Position numbers and translations under genes: made by a program. From Vicinamibacterales bacterium (GTDB taxonomy: Bacteria; Acidobacteriota; Vicinamibacteria; Vicinamibacterales; 2-12-FULL-66-21): a stretch of DNA of 64,000 nucleotides. The stretch is taken from the NCBI GenBank assembly GCA_036496585.1, contig DASXLB010000042.1, forward strand, positions 124,001 through 188,000, in the 5' to 3' direction. The notes beneath the pieces were generated by a model that was not told the DNA's origin, made no database searches, and saw only the letters and a program-made list of their open reading frames with translations. Within the stretch, counting starts at the first letter, position 1. Each line of letters opens with the position of its first letter. Of this stretch, positions 37,675 to 45,102 are shown one piece after another.

Positions 37675-38004
37675 ATGGCCAAGCCTGTTTTCTACACCAA
37701 GCCCACCTGAACGACCTGCAAGAACGCCAGGAGTTTCCTGGATGCGCAGGGTATCGCGGTCGAGCAAGTCGACATCAACAAGACGCCGCCGGATCGCGCC
37801 TTTCTGGAGCGGCACATCGACGCGGCCCGGTTTCTGGATTTCGTCAGCACGCGCAGCCCCGTCTTCAAGAACCGGCCGCTGCCACGGTCGAAGAAGGAAG
37901 CGATCGACCTGATGCTCGAGAACCCCAACCTGATCAGACGGCCGATCCTGATCCGCGGCACGACGGCGACGTTCGGCTTCGACAAGAAAGCCTTCGCGAA
38001 ATGA
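37675..38004 (+). CDS. ArsC/Spx-family thioredoxin-fold protein, candidate selenoprotein
   Basis: Reading through one in-frame TGA at 37708-37710 gives a 109-residue protein. Codon 12 is that TGA and the motif is KPT-U-TTCKNAR, where ArsC/Spx relatives have CxxC (PTCTTCRKA type). After the TGA the frame stays open to 38004 and shows family features: VFKNRPLPRSKKE and NPNLIRRPILI (the cis-Pro region), then FGFD. A hairpin like a bacterial SECIS follows the TGA. TACAAT ends 6 bases before the ATG; a GTG 6 bases earlier is also possible. Its stop overlaps the DUF72 ATG. A nonsense mutation is the alternative, but no other lesion is seen. selA/B/C/D are not in the window. Confidence 0.75.
37708..37750 (+). 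promoter_or_regulatory. UGA codon with candidate bacterial SECIS hairpin
   Basis: Four bases after the UGA a lower stem starts (CCTGC 37715-37719 with GCAGG 37746-37750). An internal loop of 7 and 4 bases follows, then a 6-base upper stem (CCAGGA 37727-37732 with TCCTGG 37736-37741) and the loop GUU. The loop begins 23 bases after the UGA with G then U, as in known bacterial SECIS elements. Both stems were found by eye; energies were not computed. Confidence 0.65.
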
Positions 38005-38930
38005 GCGAGATCCGGATCGGCACGTCCGGCTGGAGCTACCCGGGCGGCGTGGGCACCTGGAACCGAATCTTCTATCCCGCGGACCGGAAGAAAGCGTTCG
38101 ACGAGCTGGCGTTCTACGCGGAGCATTTCGACACCGTCGAGGTGAACTCCAGCTTCTACCGCGTCCCGTCGGCGGCGACGACGGCCGCCTGGGCGCGACG
38201 CACGCCGGCGCGGTTCGACTTCTCGCTCAAGCTCTACCAGAAATTCACGCATCCCGAGATGTTCCTCGCGGCGACCGGACGCGACCCGGCCGATCTCGAT
38301 CGCACGGACGTCGATGGGTTTCGTGCCGCCATCGATCCGCTCGTCGCCGCCGGCAAGCTCGGGGCGCTGCTGGCGCAGTTTCCCGCCAGTTTCAGGAACG
38401 AGCCATCGTCGCGCGGCTATCTCGAATGGCTGCTGCGCGCCTTCCGCGAGTACCCGGTCGCCGTCGAGCTGCGACACCGCAGCTTCAGCGAGGATCCCGT
38501 CGAGGTCATGCAGATCCTCGCGACGCACGGCGCCGCGCTCGTCCAGATCGACGAGCCGAGGTTCCGCGACTCGATCCGGCAGGACCGCCGGGCGAACGTC
38601 AAGACGCTGTACTACATGCGGCTCCACGGCCGCAACGCCGCGCAATGGTGGACACACGACAAGTCCGAAGACCGTTACGACTACCTGTATTCAACCCCGG
38701 AGCTGGATCCGATCGTCGACGAGGTCGAGCAGGCCTCGCGAGAGGCGAAGAAGACCTACGTCTACGCGAACAACCACTTCTCGGCGAAATCGGTGGCCAA
38801 CGCCGCAACTATCAGGAGCCGACTCGGACAGCCCCTCGACGGCGAGTATCCGGAGGCATTCGTCGACCGCTATCCGGACCTCAGAGGACTGGTCAGGACG
38901 CTCCCTACTCCTTCACAAAGGCTCGTTTGA
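38001..38930 (+). CDS. DUF72 domain protein (YecE-like)
   Basis: TIM-barrel protein family of unknown function, 309 residues. Hallmarks are IRIGTSGWSYPG at the N-terminus, HFDTVEVNSSFYRVPS, FDFSLKLYQKFTHP, LLAQFPASFRNE and VAVELRHRSF, then YYMRLHGRN and TYVYANNHFSAKS. The ATG overlaps the stop of the selenoprotein candidate as ATGA, so the two are translated together. The end overlaps the convergent cyclophilin gene by 26 bases. Confidence 0.88.
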   Translation: MSEIRIGTSGWSYPGGVGTWNRIFYPADRKKAFDELAFYAEHFDTVEVNSSFYRVPSAATTAAWARRTPARFDFSLKLYQKFTHPEMFLAATGRDPADLDRTDVDGFRAAIDPLVAAGKLGALLAQFPASFRNEPSSRGYLEWLLRAFREYPVAVELRHRSFSEDPVEVMQILATHGAALVQIDEPRFRDSIRQDRRANVKTLYYMRLHGRNAAQWWTHDKSEDRYDYLYSTPELDPIVDEVEQASREAKKTYVYANNHFSAKSVANAATIRSRLGQPLDGEYPEAFVDRYPDLRGLVRTLPTPSQRLV

Positions 38931-39444
38931 GGATGTCGCCGCGCTGCAGCTTCGCCACGACCTCGGCGCCCGTGAGGACGTGGCCGAAGACGGTGTACTT
39001 GCCGTCGAGCTCAGGGGCGGCGCGGCGGAGGATGTAGAACTGGCTGTCGGCGGTGGTCGCGTCCGTACCGGGATGCGCCATCGCGACGGCTCCGGCGAGG
39101 TTCCGACGCTTCTTCGTGATCTCGGCGACGCCGATCGGCGTGCCAGTCCCCTGACGGCCCCATGACGCGTCGCGGCTCACGTCGCGGCTCACCGGATCGC
39201 CCACCTGGACGAGGAAGTTCGGCTCGGCGCGGTGAAAGCGCTGGCCGTTGTAGAAATTCTTCTTCACCAGCGCGATGACGCGCGCCACCGTCTTCGGCGC
39301 TTCCTCGGGATAGGTCTCGATCTCGATCGTCCCCTTCGCCGTCTCGAGCACGATGATCGGTCCAGCCCCAGGTGACTTCTGCTGCGCCTCACCGTGCAGC
39401 GAACACGCCACGACTACCAGTAACGCCGCTGCAAGCCTGTTCAT
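38905..39444 (-). CDS. Peptidyl-prolyl cis-trans isomerase, cyclophilin type, exported
   Basis: Cyclophilin probably acting in the periplasm on protein folding: a signal peptide (LAAALLVVVACSLHGEA) precedes a 150-residue PpiA-like domain. Motifs are IVLETAKGTIEIETYPEEAPKT (split here by family variation), FYNGQRFHRAEPNFLVQVGD, GAVAMAH, DSQFYI and LDGKYTVFGHV, with the conserved Arg and Phe. The first Cys is followed by S, not a clear lipobox. The ATG overlaps the nth stop as ATGA. It ends the minus-strand run. Confidence 0.92.
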   Translation of the reverse strand: MNRLAAALLVVVACSLHGEAQQKSPGAGPIIVLETAKGTIEIETYPEEAPKTVARVIALVKKNFYNGQRFHRAEPNFLVQVGDPVSRDVSRDASWGRQGTGTPIGVAEITKKRRNLAGAVAMAHPGTDATTADSQFYILRRAAPELDGKYTVFGHVLTGAEVVAKLQRGDILKRAFVKE

Positions 39445-40148
39445 CGTCCGTCCTCCGTCCTCCGCCTCCCGGCGTCCGCCCGCTTCCCCACCCTTGTCAC
39501 GCCAATCCTGGGACACAGATCCGCAAGCACACACCGCGGGCAGAGAGGATACACCGGGCGGCAGACGTTCTGGCCCCACGTCACGAGGTACAGGTTGACG
39601 ACCGGCCACCATCGACGGGCAACCACGCGATACAGCGCCTGCTCGGTCTCGTCCGGCGTCTTCGTGCGAATCCAGCCGAGGCGGTTCGAGATGCGGTGCA
39701 CGTGTGTGTCGACGCAGATGTTGTCAGGGCTTCGGTGCGCCAGGATGAGCACCAGGTTGGCGGTCTTGCGGCCCACGCCCGGCAGCGTCAGCAGGTCCTC
39801 CATCGTCACCGGCACGGCGCCGGCGTAACGATCGACGAGCTGCCGGCATGCCTCCTTCACGTGCACGGCCTTGGTGCGGTAGAAGCTGACCGGGTAGATC
39901 AGTTTCCTGATCTTCGCCTGCGTGAGCGCCGCCATTGCCGCCGGCGTCCGGGCGACCCGAAAGAGCCGCTCCGAGGCTGACGCCGTCACGGCGTCCTTCG
40001 TCTGTGCCGACAGCATCGTCGCGATCAGTACGTGGAAGGCGTCGTCGTGCTGATCTGCCGCGATCTTCTCGACGGCGGGTGCCTCGAGACCGGCAATCGC
40101 GCGCGCCAAGCGCCGCATGACCGTGTTGACGGGCGCTCGCTCGCTCAC
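39441..40148 (-). CDS. nth: Endonuclease III
   Basis: DNA glycosylase and AP lyase for oxidised pyrimidines in base-excision repair. The helix-hairpin-helix motif LLTLPGVGRKTANLVL contains the catalytic Lys, VDTHVHRISNRLGW the catalytic Asp. The iron-sulfur loop has exact spacing C-x6-C-x2-C-x5-C (CRPVYPLCPRCVLADLC). Length is 235 residues with a short basic tail. The GTG start overlaps the dehydrogenase stop. It is part of the BMC-led run by position only, with no evident functional link. Confidence 0.96.
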   Translation of the reverse strand: MSERAPVNTVMRRLARAIAGLEAPAVEKIAADQHDDAFHVLIATMLSAQTKDAVTASASERLFRVARTPAAMAALTQAKIRKLIYPVSFYRTKAVHVKEACRQLVDRYAGAVPVTMEDLLTLPGVGRKTANLVLILAHRSPDNICVDTHVHRISNRLGWIRTKTPDETEQALYRVVARRWWPVVNLYLVTWGQNVCRPVYPLCPRCVLADLCPRIGVTRVGKRADAGRRRTEDGR

Positions 40149-41086
40149 AGAATAGGCGTCACCGGAGCCTCGCCGCCGAGCACGGCGAGGACGTTGCGCA
40201 CGGCGAGCGCCGCCATCGCGGTCCGCGTCTCTCGCGTCGCGCTGCCAAGGTGGGGCACGAGAAAAACGTTCTCGAATTTCAGCAGTCCCTGGTGCACCGA
40301 CGGCTCGTTCGCGAATACGTCGAGCGCGGCGCCGGCGATGAGCCGCTCGTTGAGCGCCCAGACCAGCGCGTCCTCGTCGACAACGCTGCCGCGGGCGGTG
40401 TTGACGAGGAATGCCGACCGTTTCATCCGCGCCAGGGCCTTGCGGTCGATGAGGTGGCGATTGGCCGGCGAGCCGGGGACGTGCAGCGAGACGACGTCGG
40501 AGGAGATCAGGATCTCGTCGATGGTCCGATCGTCGGGTCCGCGCGCTGGCGTGCCGTCGCGGCGCGCGAAGACCACGTTCATCCCGAACGCGGACGCCTT
40601 CGCCGCCACCGCGCGACCGATGCGGCCGGCGCCGATGATGCCGAGTTGCTTGCCGCGCAACTCCGTGCCGAGCATGAAGTCGAACGTCCAGCCCTTCCAG
40701 CCGCCAGCCCGAATCAACCGATCGCCCTCCGCCGCCCGGCGAGTGACGCCGAGGATCAGCGCCCAGGTCAGGTCGGCCGTCGAGTCGGTCAGCACGTCGG
40801 GCGTATTGGTGGCGATGATTCCGTGGCGGCGGACGGCCGGCAGGTCGATGTTGTCGTAGCCGACGGCGATGTTCGCCACGATCTTCAGCCGCGATCCGGC
40901 ATCGAGCAGGTCGTCGTCGATCCGATCGGTCAGGACGCAGATCAGCGCGTCCGCGCCGGCGATCCGCGTCAGGAGCTCCTGGCGTGGTATCGGGTCGTCA
41001 CCAGGCCAGACGTCGAGCTCGTGCTGCGCTTGCAGTTCGACGAGCACCGACGAGGGTACGCGCCTGGTGAGAAGAACCCGGGCCAC
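40145..41086 (-). CDS. D-isomer-specific 2-hydroxyacid dehydrogenase
   Basis: NAD(P)-dependent oxidoreductase of 313 residues, related to glyoxylate/hydroxypyruvate reductases. The cofactor motif is LGIIGAGRIGRAVA near residue 150. Catalytic Arg in NTARGSVVDE, Glu in FANEP and His in VPHLGSATRE are all present. IVANIAVGYDNIDL binds substrate. The GTG start lies 3 bases after the stop of the BMC mini-protein gene, so it may reduce an aldehyde-derived acid from the BMC pathway. No cargo-targeting tail is visible. Substrate is unknown. Confidence 0.9.
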   Translation of the reverse strand: MARVLLTRRVPSSVLVELQAQHELDVWPGDDPIPRQELLTRIAGADALICVLTDRIDDDLLDAGSRLKIVANIAVGYDNIDLPAVRRHGIIATNTPDVLTDSTADLTWALILGVTRRAAEGDRLIRAGGWKGWTFDFMLGTELRGKQLGIIGAGRIGRAVAAKASAFGMNVVFARRDGTPARGPDDRTIDEILISSDVVSLHVPGSPANRHLIDRKALARMKRSAFLVNTARGSVVDEDALVWALNERLIAGAALDVFANEPSVHQGLLKFENVFLVPHLGSATRETRTAMAALAVRNVLAVLGGEAPVTPIL

Positions 41087-41089
41087 GGG

Positions 41090-41308
41090 TCAGTGCCCGT
41101 GCGACAGGCAATAGCCGCAGTGAGTGCAGCGGACGCTCGGCTCGATTATGCACGAGCCGTCGGCGGACGGCGCGAGGCTGTACTTGAAGTTGCTGGCAAG
41201 CGACGCCGGGTCGACCAGGCCCGCGCCGGCGGCCGCCGGCTGCGCGGCGCGGGCGTCGAGACGCGCAATCGTCTCGCGGACGAACTGACGGACGGCGTCT
41301 TCGTTCAC
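41090..41308 (-). CDS. Small Cys-rich protein of the BMC operon
   Basis: I do not recognise a family. The 72-residue protein begins with an amphipathic helix (DAVRQFVRETIARLDAR) followed by an Ala/Pro-rich linker, the pattern of BMC cargo-targeting peptides. A middle segment VDPASLASNFKYSLAP is followed by SCIIEPSVRC-THCGYC and ends LSHGH; four Cys (C-x8-C-x2-C-x2-C) and two His could bind metal or an Fe-S cluster. The GTG start overlaps the EutN1 stop, and the next gene begins 3 bases later. Confidence 0.7.
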   Translation of the reverse strand: MNEDAVRQFVRETIARLDARAAQPAAAGAGLVDPASLASNFKYSLAPSADGSCIIEPSVRCTHCGYCLSHGH

Positions 41309-41577
41309 GCCGTCACCTCGACCGCGTCGACGATGCCAATGATCGCCGCGTCGACGGCGGCTCCTTTTCGGCCGAGCGCCTCGCCGGCGGCCTTCCCTTC
41401 GATCACGACAAGCACCTTCTCGCCGACCCCGGCGCCGACGGAGTCGATCGCTATGAACGTCGTCCCTTTCGGCTGGCCGTCGAGCGCCAACGGCTGTACG
41501 AGGAGCAGTTTCGCTCCTTCCAGCTTGCGATTCTTCTGCGTGGCGACGACCGTCCCGACGACGCGCGCGATCTGCAT
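41305..41577 (-). CDS. BMC shell vertex protein, EutN/CcmL family (first of three)
   Basis: Pentameric vertex protein closing the microcompartment shell. The 90-residue protein opens MQIARVVGTVVATQKN and has KLLLVQPL, FIAIDSVGAGVGEKVLVV and the ending DAAIIGIVDAVEV, all family hallmarks. The ATG overlaps the stop of the next copy as TAATG. Three different EutN-like proteins in tandem, with distinct central loops, suggest three kinds of vertex or pore. Confidence 0.93.
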   Translation of the reverse strand: MQIARVVGTVVATQKNRKLEGAKLLLVQPLALDGQPKGTTFIAIDSVGAGVGEKVLVVIEGKAAGEALGRKGAAVDAAIIGIVDAVEVTA

Positions 41578-41843
41578 TACTCGACGTCCCAGTGATCGAC
41601 GATGCCGACGATCGAGGCATCGGTCGGCGGTTCCACCGGATAGAAAGGAAACGCGGCCTCGCGGCCCCTGACGAAGAAGACGTGCTCGCCGGCGCCGGCG
41701 CCAACCGAATCGAGTGCGACGAGCGTGCGGCCCGCCGGCTCGCCCGCGGCCGAGAGCGGCTGCAGGACCAGGAGCTTCATCCCGGTGAGGTTCGCGTCCT
41801 TGATCGTCGCCACGACCTGTCCGAGCACCCGCGCCAGCTGCAT
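41577..41843 (-). CDS. BMC shell vertex protein, EutN/CcmL family (second of three)
   Basis: Second EutN/CcmL-like pentamer protein, 88 residues: MQLARVLGQVVATIKD, LVLQPLSAAGE, LVALDSVGAGAGEHVFFV and ASIVGIVDHWDVE. Its central region (RGREAAFPFYPVEPPTD) has aromatic and Pro residues absent from the other two. Stop codon TAA overlaps the ATG of the downstream copy; the third copy lies 9 bases upstream. Confidence 0.93.
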   Translation of the reverse strand: MQLARVLGQVVATIKDANLTGMKLLVLQPLSAAGEPAGRTLVALDSVGAGAGEHVFFVRGREAAFPFYPVEPPTDASIVGIVDHWDVE

Positions 41844-41852
41844 CGGGCCTCG

Positions 41853-42122
41853 CTACTCGCTCACCTGCACGGTGTCGACGATGCCGACGATGGCCGCGTC
41901 GACCGGGCAGTCCTTCAGGCCTGACGCCATCCGCGCCGAACTGCCGCTGACGATCAGCACCGTCTCGCCGACGCCGGCGTCGACCGTATCGACCGCGACG
42001 AGATAGTTGCCGTCGGCCTTGCCGGCGGGATCGATCGGGCGGGCGACGAGCAGCTTGTTGCTGACGAGCCGCTCGTCCTTCCGGGTGGCGACCACGGTGC
42101 CGACGATCTTGGCGAGAATCAT
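41853..42122 (-). CDS. BMC shell vertex protein, EutN/CcmL family (third of three)
   Basis: Third EutN/CcmL-like pentamer protein, 89 residues: MILAKIVGTVVATRKDERL, LLVARPIDPAGK, LVAVDTVDAGVGETVLIV and AAIVGIVDTVQV. It is the first pentamer gene after the BMC-H gene. A strong hairpin lies six to seven bases before its ATG, and the only Shine-Dalgarno-like AGGA is immediately next to the start codon, so its translation may be weak. Confidence 0.92.
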   Translation of the reverse strand: MILAKIVGTVVATRKDERLVSNKLLVARPIDPAGKADGNYLVAVDTVDAGVGETVLIVSGSSARMASGLKDCPVDAAIVGIVDTVQVSE

Positions 42123-42128
42123 TCCTGG

Positions 42129-42150
42129 ACGGGGGGCGTCGCCCCCCCGT
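42129..42150 (-). promoter_or_regulatory. GC hairpin between the BMC-H and first pentamer genes
   Basis: The 55-base gap contains ACGGGGGG and its complement CCCCCCGT around a 6-base loop. No T-run follows, so it is not a standard terminator. Placed after the hexamer gene and before the three pentamer genes, it could protect the upstream mRNA or limit translation of the pentamers. The role is inferred. Confidence 0.5.
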
Positions 42151-42177
42151 ACCTCGCGATGCGCCTCGCAATCGTCA

Positions 42178-42468
42178 TTACTTCGCCGCGGAAGCCTTGC
42201 CGATCGGCAGCACGTCCTCGAGGTTGGCGTGCGGCCGCGGAATGACATGGACGGACACGAGTTCGCCGACCCGGCGGGCGGCGGCCGCTCCGGCATCGGT
42301 CGCCGCCTTCACCGCGGCCACGTCGCCACGAACGATCGCGGTCACGTAGCCGGCGCCGATCTTCTCCCAGCCGACGAGCGTGACCTTGGCGGCCTTGACC
42401 ATCGCGTCCGCCGCTTCGATCATCGCGACGAGCCCCTTGGTTTCGACCATCCCTAGCGCTTCACCCAT
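42178..42468 (-). CDS. BMC-H shell hexamer protein (PduA/EutM/CcmK family)
   Basis: Tiles the facets of the microcompartment shell as a hexamer. The 96-residue single BMC domain starts [20 protein letters not shown] and has [22 protein letters not shown], then [20 protein letters not shown] and a [15 protein letters not shown] ending, all standard. GEKIG-type pore loop residues follow WEKIG. The ATG is preceded by GAGGAG at 7 bases, the best ribosome-binding site in this operon. It is the only BMC-H gene in the window, and no BMC-T gene was seen. Confidence 0.95.
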   Translation of the reverse strand: MGEALGMVETKGLVAMIEAADAMVKAAKVTLVGWEKIGAGYVTAIVRGDVAAVKAATDAGAAAARRVGELVSVHVIPRPHANLEDVLPIGKASAAK

Positions 42469-42533
42469 TGACGTCTCCTCGATGCCGAACGTGCCGGACA
42501 CGGACATCCGGGGGAAATCCCGGGCGTGGCCGG

Positions 42534-43355
42534 TTATTTCAACTCTCTGACGGCCGCCTCGATGAGCGCCGTCAGCTCGCCGTATGTTAGCCGAATTTCC
42601 TGCTGATCGGGGACCTGCCGGGCGCCCTCGCTCCCGGGCGCGAACACGGTCTGGCAATTCGCCGGGTCGCCGAGAATCGCGGCGACGGCATCGGGTGGAC
42701 AGATCGGCGCCGGCGAAGCGATGCCGTAGCGGCCGCGCAGCCCCTGCAGGCGATCGACTTCCTGCCGCGACAGCAGCCGTTCCCCCCCGAGCAGCCGCGC
42801 CACCAGACTGATCTTGGCGAAGTGCTCGATCGTTTCCATCTTGTAATACGCGGCGAACAGGTCCGCGCCAATCGTCAGGGCGCCGTGGTTCGCCAGCAGC
42901 ATGCCGTCGTGGGCCCTCACGTACTTGCGGACCGCCTCGGGCAGCTCCTTCGTCGACGGCGTGGCATAGTCGGCGATCGGCACGCTCCCGAGCGTGGTGA
43001 TCACTTCGGCCAGCACGGCGCGATCGAGCGGGATGCCCGCCACCGCGAACCCGGTCGCGATCGGCGGATGGGCGTGGACGACGGCCCGGGCATCCGGACG
43101 CTGCCGGTAGACCTCGAGGTGCATCTGCATCTCCGAAGAAGGATCGCGATCCCCCGCGATCTTCTTCCCGTCGAGGTCGGTGACGACCATCATCGCGGCC
43201 GTCATGAAACCCTTGCAGACGCTTTTCGGGGTCATCAGCAGCCGGCCGGCGTCGAGCCGCACGCTGATGTTGCCGTCGTTCGAGGCGGTGTAACCGCGCG
43301 CGTAGAGGCGCCGGCCCACTTCGACGATGTCGTCGCGAAGCGCCTGTTCGGTCAT
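42534..43355 (-). CDS. Class II aldolase with C-terminal BMC-targeting tail
   Basis: Zinc aldolase of the fuculose-1-phosphate/rhamnulose-1-phosphate type, which cleaves a sugar phosphate to dihydroxyacetone phosphate and an aldehyde such as lactaldehyde. Motifs are [23 protein letters not shown] (catalytic Glu), [13 protein letters not shown] (zinc His pair) and [11 protein letters not shown] (third His). The family is usually about 215 residues; this is 273. The extra C-terminus is a variable linker ending in an amphipathic helix ([17 protein letters not shown]), as in BMC cargo. ATG overlaps the YHS gene stop. Confidence 0.92.
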   Translation of the reverse strand: MTEQALRDDIVEVGRRLYARGYTASNDGNISVRLDAGRLLMTPKSVCKGFMTAAMMVVTDLDGKKIAGDRDPSSEMQMHLEVYRQRPDARAVVHAHPPIATGFAVAGIPLDRAVLAEVITTLGSVPIADYATPSTKELPEAVRKYVRAHDGMLLANHGALTIGADLFAAYYKMETIEHFAKISLVARLLGGERLLSRQEVDRLQGLRGRYGIASPAPICPPDAVAAILGDPANCQTVFAPGSEGARQVPDQQEIRLTYGELTALIEAAVRELK

Positions 43356-43609
43356 TGCGCGAGCTTGAGCGTGTAGGCGCGGCGGCAGTTCTCGGAACAG
43401 AAGAACCTGGCCTGCGCGCCGATACCGCTGCTGAGCGCCGTCGCCGGCACCACGTAGGTGCCGCAGACCGGATCGCGCACGAGCGCCATCCCCTGAGGCG
43501 TCCGCGGAGCGGCGGGCCCGCGCCAGCCTTCGGCGATACCCCGCGCGAGCTTGAGAAGGCTGCGGGCGATGAGCGCCACGATCAGGAAACGCAGCGCGAG
43601 GACAATCAC
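43352..43609 (-). CDS. Small membrane protein with YHS-like metal-binding domain
   Basis: The 85-residue protein has one N-terminal membrane helix ([17 protein letters not shown]) and a C-terminal YHS/TRASH-like domain: [14 protein letters not shown] and [14 protein letters not shown], with Cys ligands for metal. Its role is unknown; such domains often bind copper or other soft metals. Its GTG overlaps the TPR gene stop and its TGA overlaps the aldolase ATG, so it is in the BMC operon by translation. Confidence 0.75.
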   Translation of the reverse strand: MIVLALRFLIVALIARSLLKLARGIAEGWRGPAAPRTPQGMALVRDPVCGTYVVPATALSSGIGAQARFFCSENCRRAYTLKLAQ

Positions 43610-44223
43610 GGCGTCCCCGGCGGCTTGCCGGCCCCGAGCTCCGGATGCGCCGAACGGATTCCGTCGAGCGCCTGGCGCGCGGCGCGCGCCTCCTCCGAGG
43701 CCGGCGCCACGTCGAGGATCCGCTGCCAGACCTCGGACGCGCCCTTCAGATCCTGCTTCCCGAACGCGCGCACGATGCCGATGTTCATCAACGTCTTCGC
43801 GTGCTTCGGATCGATCTTCAGCGACGTGTCGAATTGCGCCAGCGCCTTGTCGGGATCGTTCATGTAGTAGTAGGCGATCCCAAGATCGGTGCTGACGTTG
43901 GCGTCGCGCGGGTTGATCCGCAACGCCTGTTGATACCAGTCCGCCGCCTCGGGATACCGGCCGGCGTCGAAATACATGTTGCCGAGCTCGACGCGCGACG
44001 TCACATCGGCCGGACTCTGCTGCGCGGTCTGCTTCAGCGCTGTCGCGCGCGCCTCGTCGAGGCTGGCCGCCTGCGGCTGTGCGCTGGCCTGGGCCTGGGC
44101 GACCGGCGGCGCGGAGGTGACGGGTGCGGATCGAGCCGTTCCCTGCTGCGATCCGATGATCCATCCGACCAGCAGCCCGAAGAAGACGCCCGCGATGCCA
44201 ACGATGACGGAGTCCTTGGACAC
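43606..44223 (-). CDS. TPR protein with N-terminal membrane anchor
   Basis: Scaffold protein of 205 residues. One transmembrane segment (VIVGIAGVFFGLLVGWIIG) is followed by an Ala/Gln/Pro linker and about three tetratricopeptide repeats (SRVELGNMYFDAGRYPEAADWYQQAL; VSTDLGIAYYYMNDPDKALAQF type). No enzymatic motif. The start is GTG without a Shine-Dalgarno; a TATGAT box lies 11 bases upstream. It heads the run that continues into the YHS and BMC genes, so it marks the likely operon promoter. Confidence 0.8.
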   Translation of the reverse strand: MSKDSVIVGIAGVFFGLLVGWIIGSQQGTARSAPVTSAPPVAQAQASAQPQAASLDEARATALKQTAQQSPADVTSRVELGNMYFDAGRYPEAADWYQQALRINPRDANVSTDLGIAYYYMNDPDKALAQFDTSLKIDPKHAKTLMNIGIVRAFGKQDLKGASEVWQRILDVAPASEEARAARQALDGIRSAHPELGAGKPPGTP

Positions 44224-44324
44224 GGAGGACCACGATCATAACGTTTTTCCCGTCAGCAAGGCTCAGCCGCGCGTGGTATCGATTGTCCCGTCAATCTCAA
44301 CGGCGGCGAAGCCGCGACGCCGCT

Positions 44325-45095
44325 TCAGGAAGGACTCCCGCGGTACGACCTGGCACCGCAGGCCGAGAGATAGTCGCGCACCGCGCGAGCGAGGCCGACA
44401 TAGAGCGCGTGCGAGATCAGCGCGTGTCCGATCGACACTTCATCGAGGTGCGGCAGCGCCCGGAACAGGGCGAGGTTGTCGAGATCGAGATCGTGACCGG
44501 CGTTGATACCGAGGCCGAGGGCATGGGCGAGCTCGGCGGCATCGGCATAGCGCCGGAAACTCCGCTCGGCCGCGTCGCGACCCTGCCGGAAGGCGTTGGC
44601 AAACGGCTCGGTGAAGAACTCGACGCGCGCCGCCCCCATCGACGCGGCCCAGCGCACCGCCTCGGCATCCGCATCGACGAACAGGCTGACCCGGATTCCG
44701 CGGGCCTGCAGATCCGCCACGGTGGCGCGCAGGGCGTCCGGCGACGTCTCGGCGGGCCAGCCAGCCTGGCTGGTGATTTCGCCTGCGATGACCGGTACCA
44801 GTGTGCACTGGTCAGGACGCACCTCGCGCACCATCTCGAGCAGGCCCGGGCGCGGATCGCCTTCGATGTTGAATTCGACGCCGCCCCGGCCGAGCGCCCG
44901 CTTCTCGAGGAAGGCGACGATCTCATGCACGTCGCGGCTACGGATGTGGCGCTCATCCGCGCGCGGATGCACGGTGATGCCGGTCGCGCCGGCGTCGAGG
45001 CAGACCCCCACGGCTTCGACCACCGAGGGGCTGGATCCGCCGCGCGAGTTGCGCAGCGTCGCCACCTTGTTGACGTTGACCGACAGGCGAGGCAT
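44325..45095 (-). CDS. pdxJ: Pyridoxine 5'-phosphate synthase
   Basis: Condenses 1-deoxy-D-xylulose 5-phosphate and 3-amino-2-oxopropyl phosphate to pyridoxine phosphate (DXP-dependent B6 pathway). TIM-barrel motifs: LSVNVNKVATLRNSRGG, GITVHPRADERHIR, EFNIEGDP, CTLVPVIAGEITSQAGW and GLGINAGHDLDLDNL, with SIGHALISHALYVGL near the C-terminus. The ATG at 45095 (MPRLSVN) is preferred; the open frame upstream is made by the octamer repeat. Length is 256 residues. No other B6 gene is nearby. Confidence 0.94.
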   Translation of the reverse strand: MPRLSVNVNKVATLRNSRGGSSPSVVEAVGVCLDAGATGITVHPRADERHIRSRDVHEIVAFLEKRALGRGGVEFNIEGDPRPGLLEMVREVRPDQCTLVPVIAGEITSQAGWPAETSPDALRATVADLQARGIRVSLFVDADAEAVRWAASMGAARVEFFTEPFANAFRQGRDAAERSFRRYADAAELAHALGLGINAGHDLDLDNLALFRALPHLDEVSIGHALISHALYVGLARAVRDYLSACGARSYRGSPS

Positions 45096-45102
45096 GGGCT
45101 GA

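Noticed and set aside
37675..38004. ArsC-like pseudogene caused by a nonsense mutation
   Set aside because: Kept as an alternative only. The TGA falls exactly at the redox position, a SECIS-like hairpin follows and the rest of the frame is intact and coupled to the next gene.
42129..42150. Intrinsic terminator after the BMC-H gene
   Set aside because: No T-run follows on the coding strand, and the downstream genes belong to the same operon.
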